From: a virus
Virus record (IMG/VR): IMGVR_UViG_3300031552_000005
Coordinates: 1-56,656 of that record
Direction: 5' to 3' (one strand)
Length of the DNA: 56,656 bases
The translations under genes were made by a program, and so were the position numbers. Shown here piece after piece: positions 32,160 to 40,496 of the stretch. Position 1 is the stretch's first letter. The number at the start of each line of letters is the position of its first letter. The notes under the pieces are model-generated. The model saw only the letters and a program-made list of their open reading frames with translations, did not search any database and had not been told where the DNA came from.

Positions 32160-33667
32160 TTTTTTATTTCTTCTAAATTATTATTTTGATTATTATTTAA
32201 TTGTTGCATTTTTAACTCTTCCATTTGTCTTTTTAATTCTTCATTTTCCATTTGCATTTCTGATTCCCTATTTAATAAATCAATAGTAGTATCATAGCTG
32301 TAACTATCACCACCAAACCTATTTTCTGCAACTTCATCAGGAGTTAATACCCCAGTATTAATATATATTTGATCTTGTTCTGCCTGTAATTTTTTACATT
32401 CCAATTCTTCTTTTTGAGTTAATTGAAATAACGAATTATAAATTATATTAGGTTCTTGTATTTTATTTTTTAATGCTATATTAACATAATTTATTAATTT
32501 CATTAAATTTTTAGACATCAAATTTTCTTGATAACTTTTTACACTATCATAGTAATTTTTTAAATCACCTTCACCTGTAGCATTTTCACCTGCGGCTGAT
32601 CTTCCGAATAGTTTTGTTACCGGATAGTCATAAACGCCCGCTAACATTATCATATATCTATCTAATAAATCTGATAATCCTGATACATTTGCAGAATCCC
32701 TTTGATAATCATCTTGAGAATCTAATAGAACGCCTTGAATTGTGCTTTTTGCTAATTCTATAATACCTAATATTTCGTCTACTTGTTGTTTTTTCCCTTC
32801 TGAAATTAAAGTTTGTAAACCATCTATTTTATATTTTCCAATAATAAACTCATAAAGTATTTTTACTATATGATTAAAACTAGCACATAAATTTTTTAAT
32901 TCATTCCAACCATGTTGTAATTCAGACATCCCCCAAAAATAGAAATTGCCTGATTCTATTCTTTTTGGTACTGGTATTCCTTTCCAAATTAAACATCTTG
33001 AAACATGAGCATTAAAAGGGGTTCCATAAGGTGGTTGGATTGTTATATATTCTAGCTCCCCAAAATTAGCAGAGCCTTTATCTTTATTATAATGAAATTC
33101 TGTAATTGAACAATCTGTTCTATCATAAGTTTCTAGCCAGTCTATACTTTTTATTTTATTTATATTTACTTCTTCTTCTAATTTTCCACCATCATTTATT
33201 CCTAATACATTTATACCACCACCAAAATGACTCCTCCATTTTAAACCTAAATTAATATGATATTTTGTATCAATATTTTTCATATAATTTATAATGTCAT
33301 TATCAGGATCATTTTCTATTTTGATCCATTGTCTAGTCATATCATCACATCTTACTGCTGTAATTTTATGAGCAAAACCTCCAGAAACCCATAATTCTGA
33401 TAGCATTTGATCGTCTAGTATTTCATAACCTGAAAAAGTGGTATATCTGGATTTATCAAATCTTTGGCCTAGTCCAGTCATTATATTAGACCAGTTATCT
33501 GCTCGATTGCTTTTATTTTCTGGTTTTGGATTTTCTCTAAAAGGAGTTAAATTTATAATATCTTTTTTTTCTATTGCTTTTATAACTTTTGTTGCATCAT
33601 TTTTTAATTGGTTATATTTTTTCATATCCTGAGGAATGTTAGGATCAAACTTTGTGTAATTTGGCAT
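32156..33667 (-). CDS. Portal protein (DUF1073 type)
   Basis: 503 residues. TTFSGYEILDDQMLSELWVS, then HKITAVRCDDMTRQWIKIEN and LAGVYDYPVTKLFGRSAAGE with GEGDLKNYYDSVKSYQE are the DUF1073 portal signatures. The C-terminal helix is Gln/Asn-rich. It forms the ring for DNA packaging and exit. Databases sometimes mislabel this family as anti-CBASS protein; sequence and gene order here indicate a portal. Confidence 0.92.
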   Translation of the reverse strand: MPNYTKFDPNIPQDMKKYNQLKNDATKVIKAIEKKDIINLTPFRENPKPENKSNRADNWSNIMTGLGQRFDKSRYTTFSGYEILDDQMLSELWVSGGFAHKITAVRCDDMTRQWIKIENDPDNDIINYMKNIDTKYHINLGLKWRSHFGGGINVLGINDGGKLEEEVNINKIKSIDWLETYDRTDCSITEFHYNKDKGSANFGELEYITIQPPYGTPFNAHVSRCLIWKGIPVPKRIESGNFYFWGMSELQHGWNELKNLCASFNHIVKILYEFIIGKYKIDGLQTLISEGKKQQVDEILGIIELAKSTIQGVLLDSQDDYQRDSANVSGLSDLLDRYMIMLAGVYDYPVTKLFGRSAAGENATGEGDLKNYYDSVKSYQENLMSKNLMKLINYVNIALKNKIQEPNIIYNSLFQLTQKEELECKKLQAEQDQIYINTGVLTPDEVAENRFGGDSYSYDTTIDLLNRESEMQMENEELKRQMEELKMQQLNNNQNNNLEEIKK

Positions 33668-33690
33668 TTGTACTCCAAAATAAATTATCT

Positions 33691-33722
33691 AAATAAAATC
33701 CCGAATACCGAAATATTCGGGG
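33691..33722 (-). terminator. Terminator between promoter and portal gene
   Basis: On the - strand CCCGAATA and TATTCGGG pair (8 bp) around TTTCGG, followed by ATTTTATTT. It stands about 30 nt after the predicted start point of promoter 33,757-33,785 and before the portal gene, so it may act as an attenuator. Confidence 0.8.
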
Positions 33723-33756
33723 ATATATCCATATAGAATATACGATAATATTTATT

Positions 33757-33785
33757 ATTATAATAAATTTTTCAAAATAAATAAA
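33757..33785 (-). promoter_or_regulatory. Phage promoter, class A
   Basis: TTTATT (33,785-33,780), 17 bases, TATAAT (33,762-33,757), with upstream ATTTTAC. Same motif and spacing as at 26,583-26,611. Confidence 0.65.
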
Positions 33786-33797
33786 GTAAAATAATTT

Positions 33798-34232
33798 TTA
33801 TTTTAAAGGATCAAGCCATTTCTTTACATCATCTTCTTTTTTAACATAACCCCATTTTGTTTTTGGTAATCCTTCACCTTCATATTTTCCAAAATGTAAA
33901 TGAGGCAATAAAAAATTCTGATTTCTAAACTCTGCAACCTCCCCTATTTTATCACCTTTTTTAACTTTGCTATCTTTTTTTAAATCTCTCTTTATATGTC
34001 CATATAAAGTACAATAATTTTCATGTTGTATTATTATTACGCCTCCAGGACTATGCGGATTCATAGAACCAAAACCATTTACTTGCCCTGAAAATATTAT
34101 TATTCCATCATCAACTGCAAATACTTCTGTTCCTATAGGACAATCAAAATCATGCCCTACATGCCAACCTGCATCTTTATAATATCTTCCAAACTTTCTG
34201 AACCTTCCTTTATCAATGTTTACTGGATTCAT
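33798..34232 (-). CDS. M23-family peptidase (endolysin-type)
   Basis: 144 residues from the ATG at 34,232, which has AAAGGAG upstream; a longer TTG start at 34,280 is less likely. Zinc ligands are visible: first H and D in GWHVGHDFDCP, and HxH in LPHLHFG; YGHIKR is the catalytic His region. These enzymes cut peptide cross-links in peptidoglycan. No signal peptide or anchor is seen, so it needs a holin or works inside the virion. Location before the portal gene is unusual for a lysis enzyme. Confidence 0.85.
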   Translation of the reverse strand: MNPVNIDKGRFRKFGRYYKDAGWHVGHDFDCPIGTEVFAVDDGIIIFSGQVNGFGSMNPHSPGGVIIIQHENYCTLYGHIKRDLKKDSKVKKGDKIGEVAEFRNQNFLLPHLHFGKYEGEGLPKTKWGYVKKEDDVKKWLDPLK

Positions 34233-34276
34233 CTTTTTTCTCCTTTCTATAATTAAAAAAATATTATTAATATTTA

Positions 34277-34510
34277 TCAAATATCTAATGAAAAAAATAC
34301 TTCCATTAAATCTGCATCAATTTGATCGCGACTATTAATTTGTAAAGATTCAGAATATCCACAGCATTTAAATTTATTATTATTTTTTGACCAAAATCCA
34401 GCAGCTATTATTTCACCCATCTTTTTAAAAGAATTATGTTTTATAGCATTGGGAAATAATATAGGTTGTTCCCCATATTCAAATTTAACAACTATATATT
34501 TACCTTTCAT
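34277..34510 (-). CDS. Unknown protein (77 aa)
   Basis: MKGKYIVVKFEYGEQPILFP, then EIIAAGFWSKNNNKFKCCG. Compact alpha/beta protein, Cys pair near the middle, no known family. Preceded by a class B promoter cassette and TAAGGAG ribosome site, so it is made from its own short transcript. Confidence 0.5.
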   Translation of the reverse strand: MKGKYIVVKFEYGEQPILFPNAIKHNSFKKMGEIIAAGFWSKNNNKFKCCGYSESLQINSRDQIDADLMEVFFSLDI

Positions 34511-34518
34511 TTTTTTAA

Positions 34519-34556
34519 CTCCTTACTATATTATAATACTTTTTTATATAAAAAAT
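34519..34556 (-). promoter_or_regulatory. Promoter-ribosome-site cassette, class B
   Basis: TATAAAAAAGTATTATAATA followed by TAGTAAGGAG; TATAAT at 34,535-34,530. It is nearly identical to the cassettes at 30,704-30,735 and 48,361-48,395. It follows the end of the large terminase gene. Confidence 0.6.
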
Positions 34557-34567
34557 ATAATACTTTT

Positions 34568-37021
34568 TTACCACGCCCATCTACTCATATCTACATGAAG
34601 TTTATCAAATTTCTGTCGTATTAAAGAAGCAGCAGAATCACAACAATCATCAGGTTCTTCCCCTTGTTGATAATCTAATATTTGACTTATATATTCAGGA
34701 TCAGTATCTATATCCCAATCTATATTATTCCATTTAGGATATAAATAATTTTCAATCTTTACATGCTTATTCATAGATTCATGATAAGTTTCTACTTTTA
34801 CACCTTTTTTTGCTAACTCTTTTGCTAGATAGCCTTTATCGGCATTATCTTCAAGATATAAAGTTCCACAAAAATATTTTAACCATTTATCATATACAAA
34901 ATCTAATTTATCATCTATATGCTCATGAAAACAAAACCCTATACCTTGAATTCTACCATCTTTTTTCTTTGCAAAAAAAGTTAACCCATTTGTATGATCC
35001 CCTGAATACTTTGCATCTAAATGTCCATATACTCCTGTTTTTATAAATATATCCCATCTTGCAAAATTTGCCTCTTGAAACATTTGACTATCTGATGCTA
35101 TATGTCTTAATTCATGATTAGCTGCATAACTTACTGACGTTAATTCTCTTTTTTTTTCTTCTTTTTCTTTTTCTGTTAATATATCTAACATATTAATATC
35201 AAATTTTAAAGTAGATGGACATATTATCCATGCATCTTCTCTATGCCAAGGCGTTCCAGATAATCCAATTTGTTTCCCTGGATCTAAAATATTATTCATT
35301 ATATCTTCTAATCTTAATTTAGTTTTTTCTCTCTCTGCTTTTGATACCTTATCATCCAAAGTTACAAAATCATCAGCTTGTATAAAATCAAAGTGCTTAC
35401 CTGTCATATCTTGTATAACCCCATAAGCATTTATATTGCCTTCTGGGGTATAAGTTTTTTTAAAATTAAATGTTAATATATTATCTCTTTTTGTAACTGG
35501 TTTAGGATAAAATCCATGTGCTATTTTAAATAATTCTTGTACTTCCGGTACTAACATTGCCTGTCTAATAGTTTGTAATAGTAAGCTAGCCTTTGTAAAG
35601 TTTTTTTGTACTAAACAAATTCTAATATTAGGTTCAAATAATAATCTCTCTATTGACCCTATCGGAGATAAAGCGGTTGTATTGTGTGTTACTGTCAATT
35701 CATTCCCAACTAAATAAAGGCCATCTTCACTATTTACTTTTATACAATTTGTTGGTATAGTGAGGGTTTTATCTACAGATATAATATATTTATCTTTAAA
35801 TGTTCGAGAACCATCTAAACATTTATCTAATTTTCTTTTTAATCTAAAAGGTTTATCTTTTTTATAAGCCCTAAATGCTACATTATAATATGTATAATCT
35901 CTTCCCAACGATTTATAAAAATATGTGTATTTATTAAATCTAGGGGCTAATCCCAAACTATAAGATAAACGTAAAACATCTTTTGCTAATTTTTCATATT
36001 TTGTATTAAATATAGCATTTCCACATTTATTACAAGACCCATCTGTATCCATTAATCCTTGTAATAATAAAGAACGTTGATCGATACTTGATATATGATA
36101 TAATTCAGGAATATGTTTATTTTTAAGTAAATTCAATTTATGTAATTCTGTTGTTAAATTTTTTATTCTATATGTAGCAACATTTTTATTTCTTTTATCA
36201 TAAAACATAGAACTAACCACATTTCCATCTTTTTCTATATCTTGTATAATTTGGTAATCTTCCCTATGTCCAGTAAGCCTCCCTCCTTCGGAATGCCCGT
36301 CACCTAACCATACACCTAATAAATAAGGATTTATAGGTAAATCTTTATTAGAAAATTCTACAGCTTTATTTAATTTAACAGATAATCTATTATCTGGCTT
36401 ATGAATATGTCCACTAAGTTCTTTAGTAGATGTAATTATATATTTTCTTTTTCTAGTTCTTATTTCTTTTCCATTTTCCTTTCTTGATGTCCATTTTAAT
36501 ACACCAACTTCCCATAAATGCCCTTCACCACATATAATACTATGACTATCACTAAAAACAATATTATAACAATTATTATAAAATATTTCAGAAACACCAA
36601 CTATTTCTATAGGCTTACCAGTAGGAGAAAAAACTTTATCTCCAACTTTTAAATCACCATGTTTTTTAAATCCAGTGGTCGTTAATACAGGCTCATTAAT
36701 ATCTATATCTTTATAAGAACCTCTATGAGCTTGTAATGATCTTTTTGGATTTTTTAATAATTCTAATAATATTTCTTCTGTTAAATAATGTCTTTCTAGT
36801 TTATTCCTATCATTTTTTATTTCATAACATTTACCTAAACTATTAAAAAAGTTTAGCATATCTTTTAGATTTTCATTATCATTTTTAGTAAAGTATTCTA
36901 CCGGATACCATAAATATTTTATCCAATAACTATGAATTTTAGTTAATTTATTTTTATTTATTAATCTTCCCAACTTATGAGGATTGTCTATTATATCATT
37001 TAATACTTCTTCATTATTCAT
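34568..37021 (-). CDS. terL: Terminase large subunit with class 3 intein
   Basis: 817 residues as encoded; 474 after splicing. Extein ATPase: AHRGSYK and TTALSPIG join to a P-loop; Walker B is HFDFIQADDF. The nuclease domain has GHLDAKYSGD, LYLEDNADKGYLA and DDCCDSAASLI as acidic motifs. It packages DNA into the head with the small subunit. Residues 105-447 are an intein (separate entry) that breaks the ATP-binding loop, so the enzyme works only after splicing. It overlaps the next gene upstream by eight bases. Confidence 0.92.
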   Translation of the reverse strand: MNNEEVLNDIIDNPHKLGRLINKNKLTKIHSYWIKYLWYPVEYFTKNDNENLKDMLNFFNSLGKCYEIKNDRNKLERHYLTEEILLELLKNPKRSLQAHRGSYKDIDINEPVLTTTGFKKHGDLKVGDKVFSPTGKPIEIVGVSEIFYNNCYNIVFSDSHSIICGEGHLWEVGVLKWTSRKENGKEIRTRKRKYIITSTKELSGHIHKPDNRLSVKLNKAVEFSNKDLPINPYLLGVWLGDGHSEGGRLTGHREDYQIIQDIEKDGNVVSSMFYDKRNKNVATYRIKNLTTELHKLNLLKNKHIPELYHISSIDQRSLLLQGLMDTDGSCNKCGNAIFNTKYEKLAKDVLRLSYSLGLAPRFNKYTYFYKSLGRDYTYYNVAFRAYKKDKPFRLKRKLDKCLDGSRTFKDKYIISVDKTLTIPTNCIKVNSEDGLYLVGNELTVTHNTTALSPIGSIERLLFEPNIRICLVQKNFTKASLLLQTIRQAMLVPEVQELFKIAHGFYPKPVTKRDNILTFNFKKTYTPEGNINAYGVIQDMTGKHFDFIQADDFVTLDDKVSKAEREKTKLRLEDIMNNILDPGKQIGLSGTPWHREDAWIICPSTLKFDINMLDILTEKEKEEKKRELTSVSYAANHELRHIASDSQMFQEANFARWDIFIKTGVYGHLDAKYSGDHTNGLTFFAKKKDGRIQGIGFCFHEHIDDKLDFVYDKWLKYFCGTLYLEDNADKGYLAKELAKKGVKVETYHESMNKHVKIENYLYPKWNNIDWDIDTDPEYISQILDYQQGEEPDDCCDSAASLIRQKFDKLHVDMSRWAW
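35681..36709 (-). mobile_element. Class 3 LAGLIDADG intein in terminase
   Basis: 343 residues inserted between Lys104 and the Thr of the P-loop. Block A lacks the usual Cys: it begins DIDINEPVLTTTG. The class 3 triplet is present: Trp in block B (GEGHLWEV, intein residue 66), Cys in block F (PTNCIKV, residue 322) and Thr in block G (TVTHN, residue 341), so splicing should start from the internal Cys. The last residues are His-Asn and the next extein residue is Thr. Two LAGLIDADG helices (PYLLGVWLGDGH and LLLQGLMDTDG) make it a homing element. Confidence 0.88.
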
Positions 37022-37313
37022 TTAAATCTTTTTCTAATATTTCAAAAGCTTCATATATTGCCTGTTCTCTAAGTGTTTCTTTTATATTAATTGCATCTTC
37101 ATCACCAGGATTCATAAACCTTCTTTGTAAACTACCAAACTCAAAATTTAATTTATTTATTCCTATATTGATATCAAAAAACTTTTCTATATCACAATAG
37201 CAAAGGACTTTTAAATCCCAACAACTAATTTTTAACAATATATGTTTTGTATTTATAAACTTTTTATATCCTTTCGGACATTCTTTTTTTATTTTATCCC
37301 AGTCTATATTCAT
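37014..37313 (-). CDS. Unknown protein next to terminase (99 aa)
   Basis: IDWDKIKKECPKGYKKFI, then LLKISCWDLKVLCYCDIEKF and EDAINIKETLREQAIYEAFE. The pattern resembles short phage proteins found before terminase genes, without a proven role. It overlaps terL by eight bases and the small gene upstream by four (ATGA). Confidence 0.55.
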   Translation of the reverse strand: MNIDWDKIKKECPKGYKKFINTKHILLKISCWDLKVLCYCDIEKFFDINIGINKLNFEFGSLQRRFMNPGDEDAINIKETLREQAIYEAFEILEKDLNE

Positions 37314-37441
37314 TTTATTTTTCTCTCTTTTGAATCTTTTGCATTAAATCCTTCTGGGTATCTTTTTAATAATTTTTCTATTAAATCATTATCTAAACTA
37401 GAAATACTTTCATTATATCTTTTTATTTTAAATCTATTCAT
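37310..37441 (-). CDS. Small protein (43 aa)
   Basis: MNRFKIKRYNESISSLDNDL then IEKLLKRYPEGFNAKD. Good ribosome site GAAGGAG and an ATGA overlap with the next gene. Part of a run of three short genes between the terminase subunits. No family recognised. Confidence 0.5.
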   Translation of the reverse strand: MNRFKIKRYNESISSLDNDLIEKLLKRYPEGFNAKDSKERKIK

Positions 37442-37444
37442 ATA

Positions 37445-37609
37445 CTAATCTCCTTCTATAATATTATACATCTTTTCAAACATAACTAAATTATACCAAG
37501 TATTATCAACTCTAATATTTTGAATTCCGTCTCTTTTAGTTCCTTCTATTCCGGTTATAAAAAATACTGCTCCATCTTCTTTTAATTGTACTTTATCAAA
37601 TATACGCAT
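37445..37609 (-). CDS. Small protein (54 aa)
   Basis: MRIFDKVQLKEDGAVFFITG, then RDGIQNIRVDNTWYNL: a small beta-type domain. Ribosome site GGAGAG; the end carries GAAGGAG for the next gene. No family recognised. Confidence 0.5.
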   Translation of the reverse strand: MRIFDKVQLKEDGAVFFITGIEGTKRDGIQNIRVDNTWYNLVMFEKMYNIIEGD

Positions 37610-37610
37610 A

Positions 37611-37790
37611 TCACTCTCCTTTTAATTTATTCAAAATTTCATCTGTCAAAATATTCTCATTAAGAATTTTAGGAAATACTTCAATAAATATATCTAACGC
37701 TTTTTGATATTTTTTTTGACTTTTAATCTGTTCTTCTAATAATTTAATATTTTCTTTTTTTATTATTTCTTTATATTCCTGATCTGTCAT
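37611..37790 (-). CDS. Small helical protein (59 aa) with terminase-like tail
   Basis: MTDQEYKEIIKKENIKLLEE, then a C-terminus NENILTDEILNKLKGE that closely resembles the end of the small terminase encoded just upstream (NENTLTDDVMNNLMNKLKGE). This suggests a partial duplication of the terminase small subunit end. It may modulate packaging (inference). Confidence 0.5.
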   Translation of the reverse strand: MTDQEYKEIIKKENIKLLEEQIKSQKKYQKALDIFIEVFPKILNENILTDEILNKLKGE

Positions 37791-37792
37791 TA

Positions 37793-38401
37793 TTATTCCC
37801 CTTTTAATTTATTCATTAAATTATTCATAACGTCATCTGTTAAAGTATTCTCATTATTCTTTTCTTCTCTTATCATATTTATATATTTTATTAATGTATT
37901 CATTGCAAATTCCTTACCCATTAACTCTACTGTTAATACTCTTATATTTCCATCCCTACCGTAATGTTTAGGTTCTATCTTTTTTATACATTGTCTCAAA
38001 TATTTTGGAATATCTGATAATCTCTTTTTTAAATTTCCCTGCTCATCTACATAATCTAAAATATCAGATTCAAGTATTGCTTTTAACTTTTTAAATATAT
38101 TATATTCTAATTTTTCTTTTTCTTTTCCTAACTCATTTTCTATCACAATTTTAATTGCTTCTCTAATTTTAATACTCGATAATAATAAACTACACCTTAC
38201 ATCTATGCCCTTTTCCGAATATCCCGCCATTTTAGCTGCTTTTGTATGATTTTCATTAGTCATTATATAATAAAATGCAAATTTTCTTTGTTTTAAAGTT
38301 AATTCTAAATCTTTTTTATCTAAATAGTAAGTCCTTTCTTTAAATTTAGTATTATTAAATTCTACTGTATTTTCTAACTCTTTTTCTATATTATTTTTCA
38401 T
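37793..38401 (-). CDS. terS: Terminase small subunit
   Basis: 202 residues. LTLKQRKFAFYYIMTNENHT, then KAAKMAGYSEKGIDVRCSLL is the helix-turn-helix signature of the terminase small subunit family. The middle (EYNIFKKLKAILESDILDYV) is the usual oligomerisation part. It binds the packaging site and guides the large subunit. It overlaps the gene upstream by 11 bases. Confidence 0.88.
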   Translation of the reverse strand: MKNNIEKELENTVEFNNTKFKERTYYLDKKDLELTLKQRKFAFYYIMTNENHTKAAKMAGYSEKGIDVRCSLLLSSIKIREAIKIVIENELGKEKEKLEYNIFKKLKAILESDILDYVDEQGNLKKRLSDIPKYLRQCIKKIEPKHYGRDGNIRVLTVELMGKEFAMNTLIKYINMIREEKNNENTLTDDVMNNLMNKLKGE

Positions 38402-38669
38402 ATATCTTATCCTTATTATCTAACATTTCTATTAATTCTTTTAATTGAGTTATATAATTTAAAATATGTCCTGAATAATTTTGATATGGTTTAGAACATT
38501 CTATATTTTTTATATTTTCCCTTATTTCTTCTTCTCTTGATTGTTTTATATAACCTTTTTCTTTCCATTCTTTAATAATTTCACGTTTTGCCCAAGTTTC
38601 TATTAAATTATATACTGACGTATTATCTAATAATAGATAAGCAAAATTTTCAGTGATTTGTTCTTTCAT
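38391..38669 (-). CDS. Unknown helical protein (92 aa)
   Basis: NFAYLLLDNTSVYNLIETWA then basic helices (KREIIKEWKEKGYIKQSREE). First gene after promoter 38,688-38,716, in the packaging operon. No family recognised. Confidence 0.5.
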   Translation of the reverse strand: MKEQITENFAYLLLDNTSVYNLIETWAKREIIKEWKEKGYIKQSREEEIRENIKNIECSKPYQNYSGHILNYITQLKELIEMLDNKDKIYEK

Positions 38670-38687
38670 ATTAACCTCATAATTTTA

Positions 38688-38716
38688 ATTATATTATTTT
38701 TATTTAAAAAAATAAA
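38688..38716 (-). promoter_or_regulatory. Phage promoter, class A
   Basis: TTTATT (38,716-38,711), 17 bases, TATAAT (38,693-38,688), with ACAC upstream. It follows a terminator and drives the packaging operon; the start point lies next to the ribosome site of the first gene. Confidence 0.65.
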
Positions 38717-38725
38717 GTGTTTTCT

Positions 38726-38758
38726 TAAATAAAAAGACAGAGCTTTTATACTCTGTCT
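38726..38758 (-). terminator. Intrinsic terminator after 38,768 gene
   Basis: AGACAGAG and CTCTGTCT pair (8 bp) around TATAAAAG, followed by TTTTATTTAAG on the - strand. It closes the replication/recombination transcript. Confidence 0.85.
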
Positions 38759-38767
38759 AATTTCCTC

Positions 38768-39211
38768 TTAATTTAATTTTATTTCTTTTTCTTCTTTTTC
38801 AATAAATGGGATAATAGCTTTTTGAGCATTCCCCTGCATCCTATTATCTAACCATTCTTCTTTAATTTCCCATCCTTCAATTTCAATTTCTTCTTTTAAA
38901 TAATTTTCTTTTTCTTCTGTTAATAATTTTATTTCTTTTTCAAATTCTTCATTACCTTTTAATCCTTCATAAGAATTATTTTTAATAATAGGTTTATTAT
39001 TCTCATCTTTTTCACAATACTTTTCACAAACAGCAATTCTTTTTTTATCTAATACTTCTAATTCTGTTTGAAATTCTTTTGCTAAATTAGAATATACTTC
39101 TTCAATTTTAATTACTGCATAATTCAATTTAACAATATTTTCTTTTTGCAATAAACTTCTAATACCTCCTAAATTATTAATAATTTTTTCTCTTGATAAT
39201 TTTACTTTCAT
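38768..39211 (-). CDS. Unknown helical protein (147 aa)
   Basis: VKLSREKIINNLGGIRSLLQ and LKGNEEFEKEIKLLTEEKEN: an all-helical, acidic protein ending KEEKEIKLN. The pattern is near that of DUF1617-like phage proteins, without certainty. Last gene before the terminator at 38,726-38,758. Confidence 0.55.
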   Translation of the reverse strand: MKVKLSREKIINNLGGIRSLLQKENIVKLNYAVIKIEEVYSNLAKEFQTELEVLDKKRIAVCEKYCEKDENNKPIIKNNSYEGLKGNEEFEKEIKLLTEEKENYLKEEIEIEGWEIKEEWLDNRMQGNAQKAIIPFIEKEEKEIKLN

Positions 39212-39221
39212 TTAACCTCCT

Positions 39222-39290
39222 TTAAATTTTTATTTTATTTATAACAAATAAAATTATTATAGTAATACATATAATAATTGTTATTTCCAT
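39222..39290 (-). CDS. Tiny membrane peptide (22 aa)
   Basis: MEITIIICITIIILFVINKI is one membrane segment with a basic end, after a GGAGGAA ribosome site. It overlaps the end of the Lar-like gene by ten bases and carries the AAAGGAGG site of the next gene in its tail. Plausible but short. Confidence 0.4.
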   Translation of the reverse strand: MEITIIICITIIILFVINKIKI

Positions 39291-39649
39291 GATTTTTCCT
39301 CCTCATACTCTTCATTTGTTATTATCTGACAATCAAATAATTCAATATCTAAATTTTTAACATTAAATCTTTCACAAAATATTCTTATAGCTTCATTTTT
39401 ATTTTTTGCTTTTATTACATCTTTTTTTCTTGATATTTCATTATGACTTATTCTATAATTTAACATAGTTATTCTCCAGTTATATATTCTATTATTCCAA
39501 TTTTCTATTAATTTATTATCTGTTTTATAATAACCAAATTTTCTAATAAAACAACATTCTATATAATAAAAACCTTTTCTAATTTTTATTGATGGATATC
39601 TACCACAAAATGGGCATGTTTTTATTATAATATTTTTAGTTATTGGCAT
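39281..39649 (-). CDS. Lar-like zinc-ribbon protein
   Basis: 122 residues. IIIKTCPFCGRYPSIKIRKG, then IECC and LIENWNNRIYNW match the Lar restriction-alleviation family (CPFCG..., final WNxR). The rest (residues 60-122) is a separate charged domain with a repeat-like IKAKNKNEAIRIFCERFNVK. Lar family proteins modulate type I restriction; that role is possible here beside two methyltransferases, but not shown. Confidence 0.65.
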   Translation of the reverse strand: MPITKNIIIKTCPFCGRYPSIKIRKGFYYIECCFIRKFGYYKTDNKLIENWNNRIYNWRITMLNYRISHNEISRKKDVIKAKNKNEAIRIFCERFNVKNLDIELFDCQIITNEEYEEEKSWK

Positions 39650-40263
39650 ATACTTATACCATTTTTAATTTTCATCTTAAATAATTTATCTGCAATTTCA
39701 TCAAAATTATCATTATCGCCTATTATTATCAATTGCAGTTTTAATAATTTTGATACTTTTTTTATCATCTCATTTATATAGAATTTTAAATTTAATTGTT
39801 TCTCAGGATCATTTACATTTTTAAAAGGCTCATCAAATATTATACAATTATTTTTCTTATCTTGTAAACTCCAACAAGATAGCAATAAAGCAAAACTTGT
39901 AACATCCAAAACTCCACCGCCTTGTCCTAATAAAACATTGCTTATTTTATAACCATTCTGTATATAGAATAAATCACACTCGATTTGTGAACGTCTCTGT
40001 ACAAATTCCATCTCAAAACTATCAGGGGGATTTTCAAAAGGTATAGAAGATAATGCTAAATTAACTATATCAGTAATAAAAAACTTAATTTCATTTTGAG
40101 TTTGTTGTGCTACTATTTGTATTATTTCTTGAGCTTTTAATAAATTCTCAAATTGTTTTTTATATTCTAATAATTGAGAATTTTTACTTTTTAAATCTTT
40201 TTTGATTATATCTTTTTCATAAGTTAATTTATTAAATTTTTCTCTGTATTGTTTTATTTGCAT
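39640..40263 (-). CDS. SbcC/Rad50-like ATPase, C-terminal half
   Basis: 207 residues. After a short coiled coil (residues 1-55), the head subdomain has the signature region VLLGQGGGVLDVTSFALLLS, Walker B CIIFDEPFKNVND and a switch-like LIIIGDNDNFDE. It has no Walker A; that is in the separate N-terminal gene at 42,712-43,743. Together they would form one ATPase head. It starts in an overlap with the previous small gene. The gene order and matching motifs make the split-protein call strong; whether both parts assemble is inference. Confidence 0.85.
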   Translation of the reverse strand: MQIKQYREKFNKLTYEKDIIKKDLKSKNSQLLEYKKQFENLLKAQEIIQIVAQQTQNEIKFFITDIVNLALSSIPFENPPDSFEMEFVQRRSQIECDLFYIQNGYKISNVLLGQGGGVLDVTSFALLLSCWSLQDKKNNCIIFDEPFKNVNDPEKQLNLKFYINEMIKKVSKLLKLQLIIIGDNDNFDEIADKLFKMKIKNGISICQ

Positions 40264-40496
40264 TTAATACTCTCAAAAATAAAATTTTTATTTCTTTTTT
40301 TACACCATTTTATAACTTCTTGTTTATGATAACTACAAACCAAAAATTCCTGCGTTTTATTATTCAAATCAAAGATTTTTATTAACCCTATTATTTTTCT
40401 ATTACATGGAACATAATGAGTAATATATGGATTATCTTTATATTTTCTTCGAGTAACTAATCTTTGACATAAGTCAAGACTCATGTTTAACTCCAC
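40254..40496 (-). CDS. Unknown Cys/His-containing protein (80 aa)
   Basis: DLCQRLVTRRKYKDNPYITH then YVPCNRKIIGLIKI and VCSYHKQEVIKWCKK: five cysteines and two histidines suggest a metal site. It overlaps both neighbours by 10 to 23 bases. No family recognised. Confidence 0.5.
   Translation of the reverse strand: MELNMSLDLCQRLVTRRKYKDNPYITHYVPCNRKIIGLIKIFDLNNKTQEFLVCSYHKQEVIKWCKKRNKNFIFESIKCK

Noticed and set aside
32156-33667. Anti-CBASS (Acb1) protein
   Set aside because: Databases give this label to some DUF1073 proteins, but sequence motifs and position before the Mu F-like gene show a portal protein.
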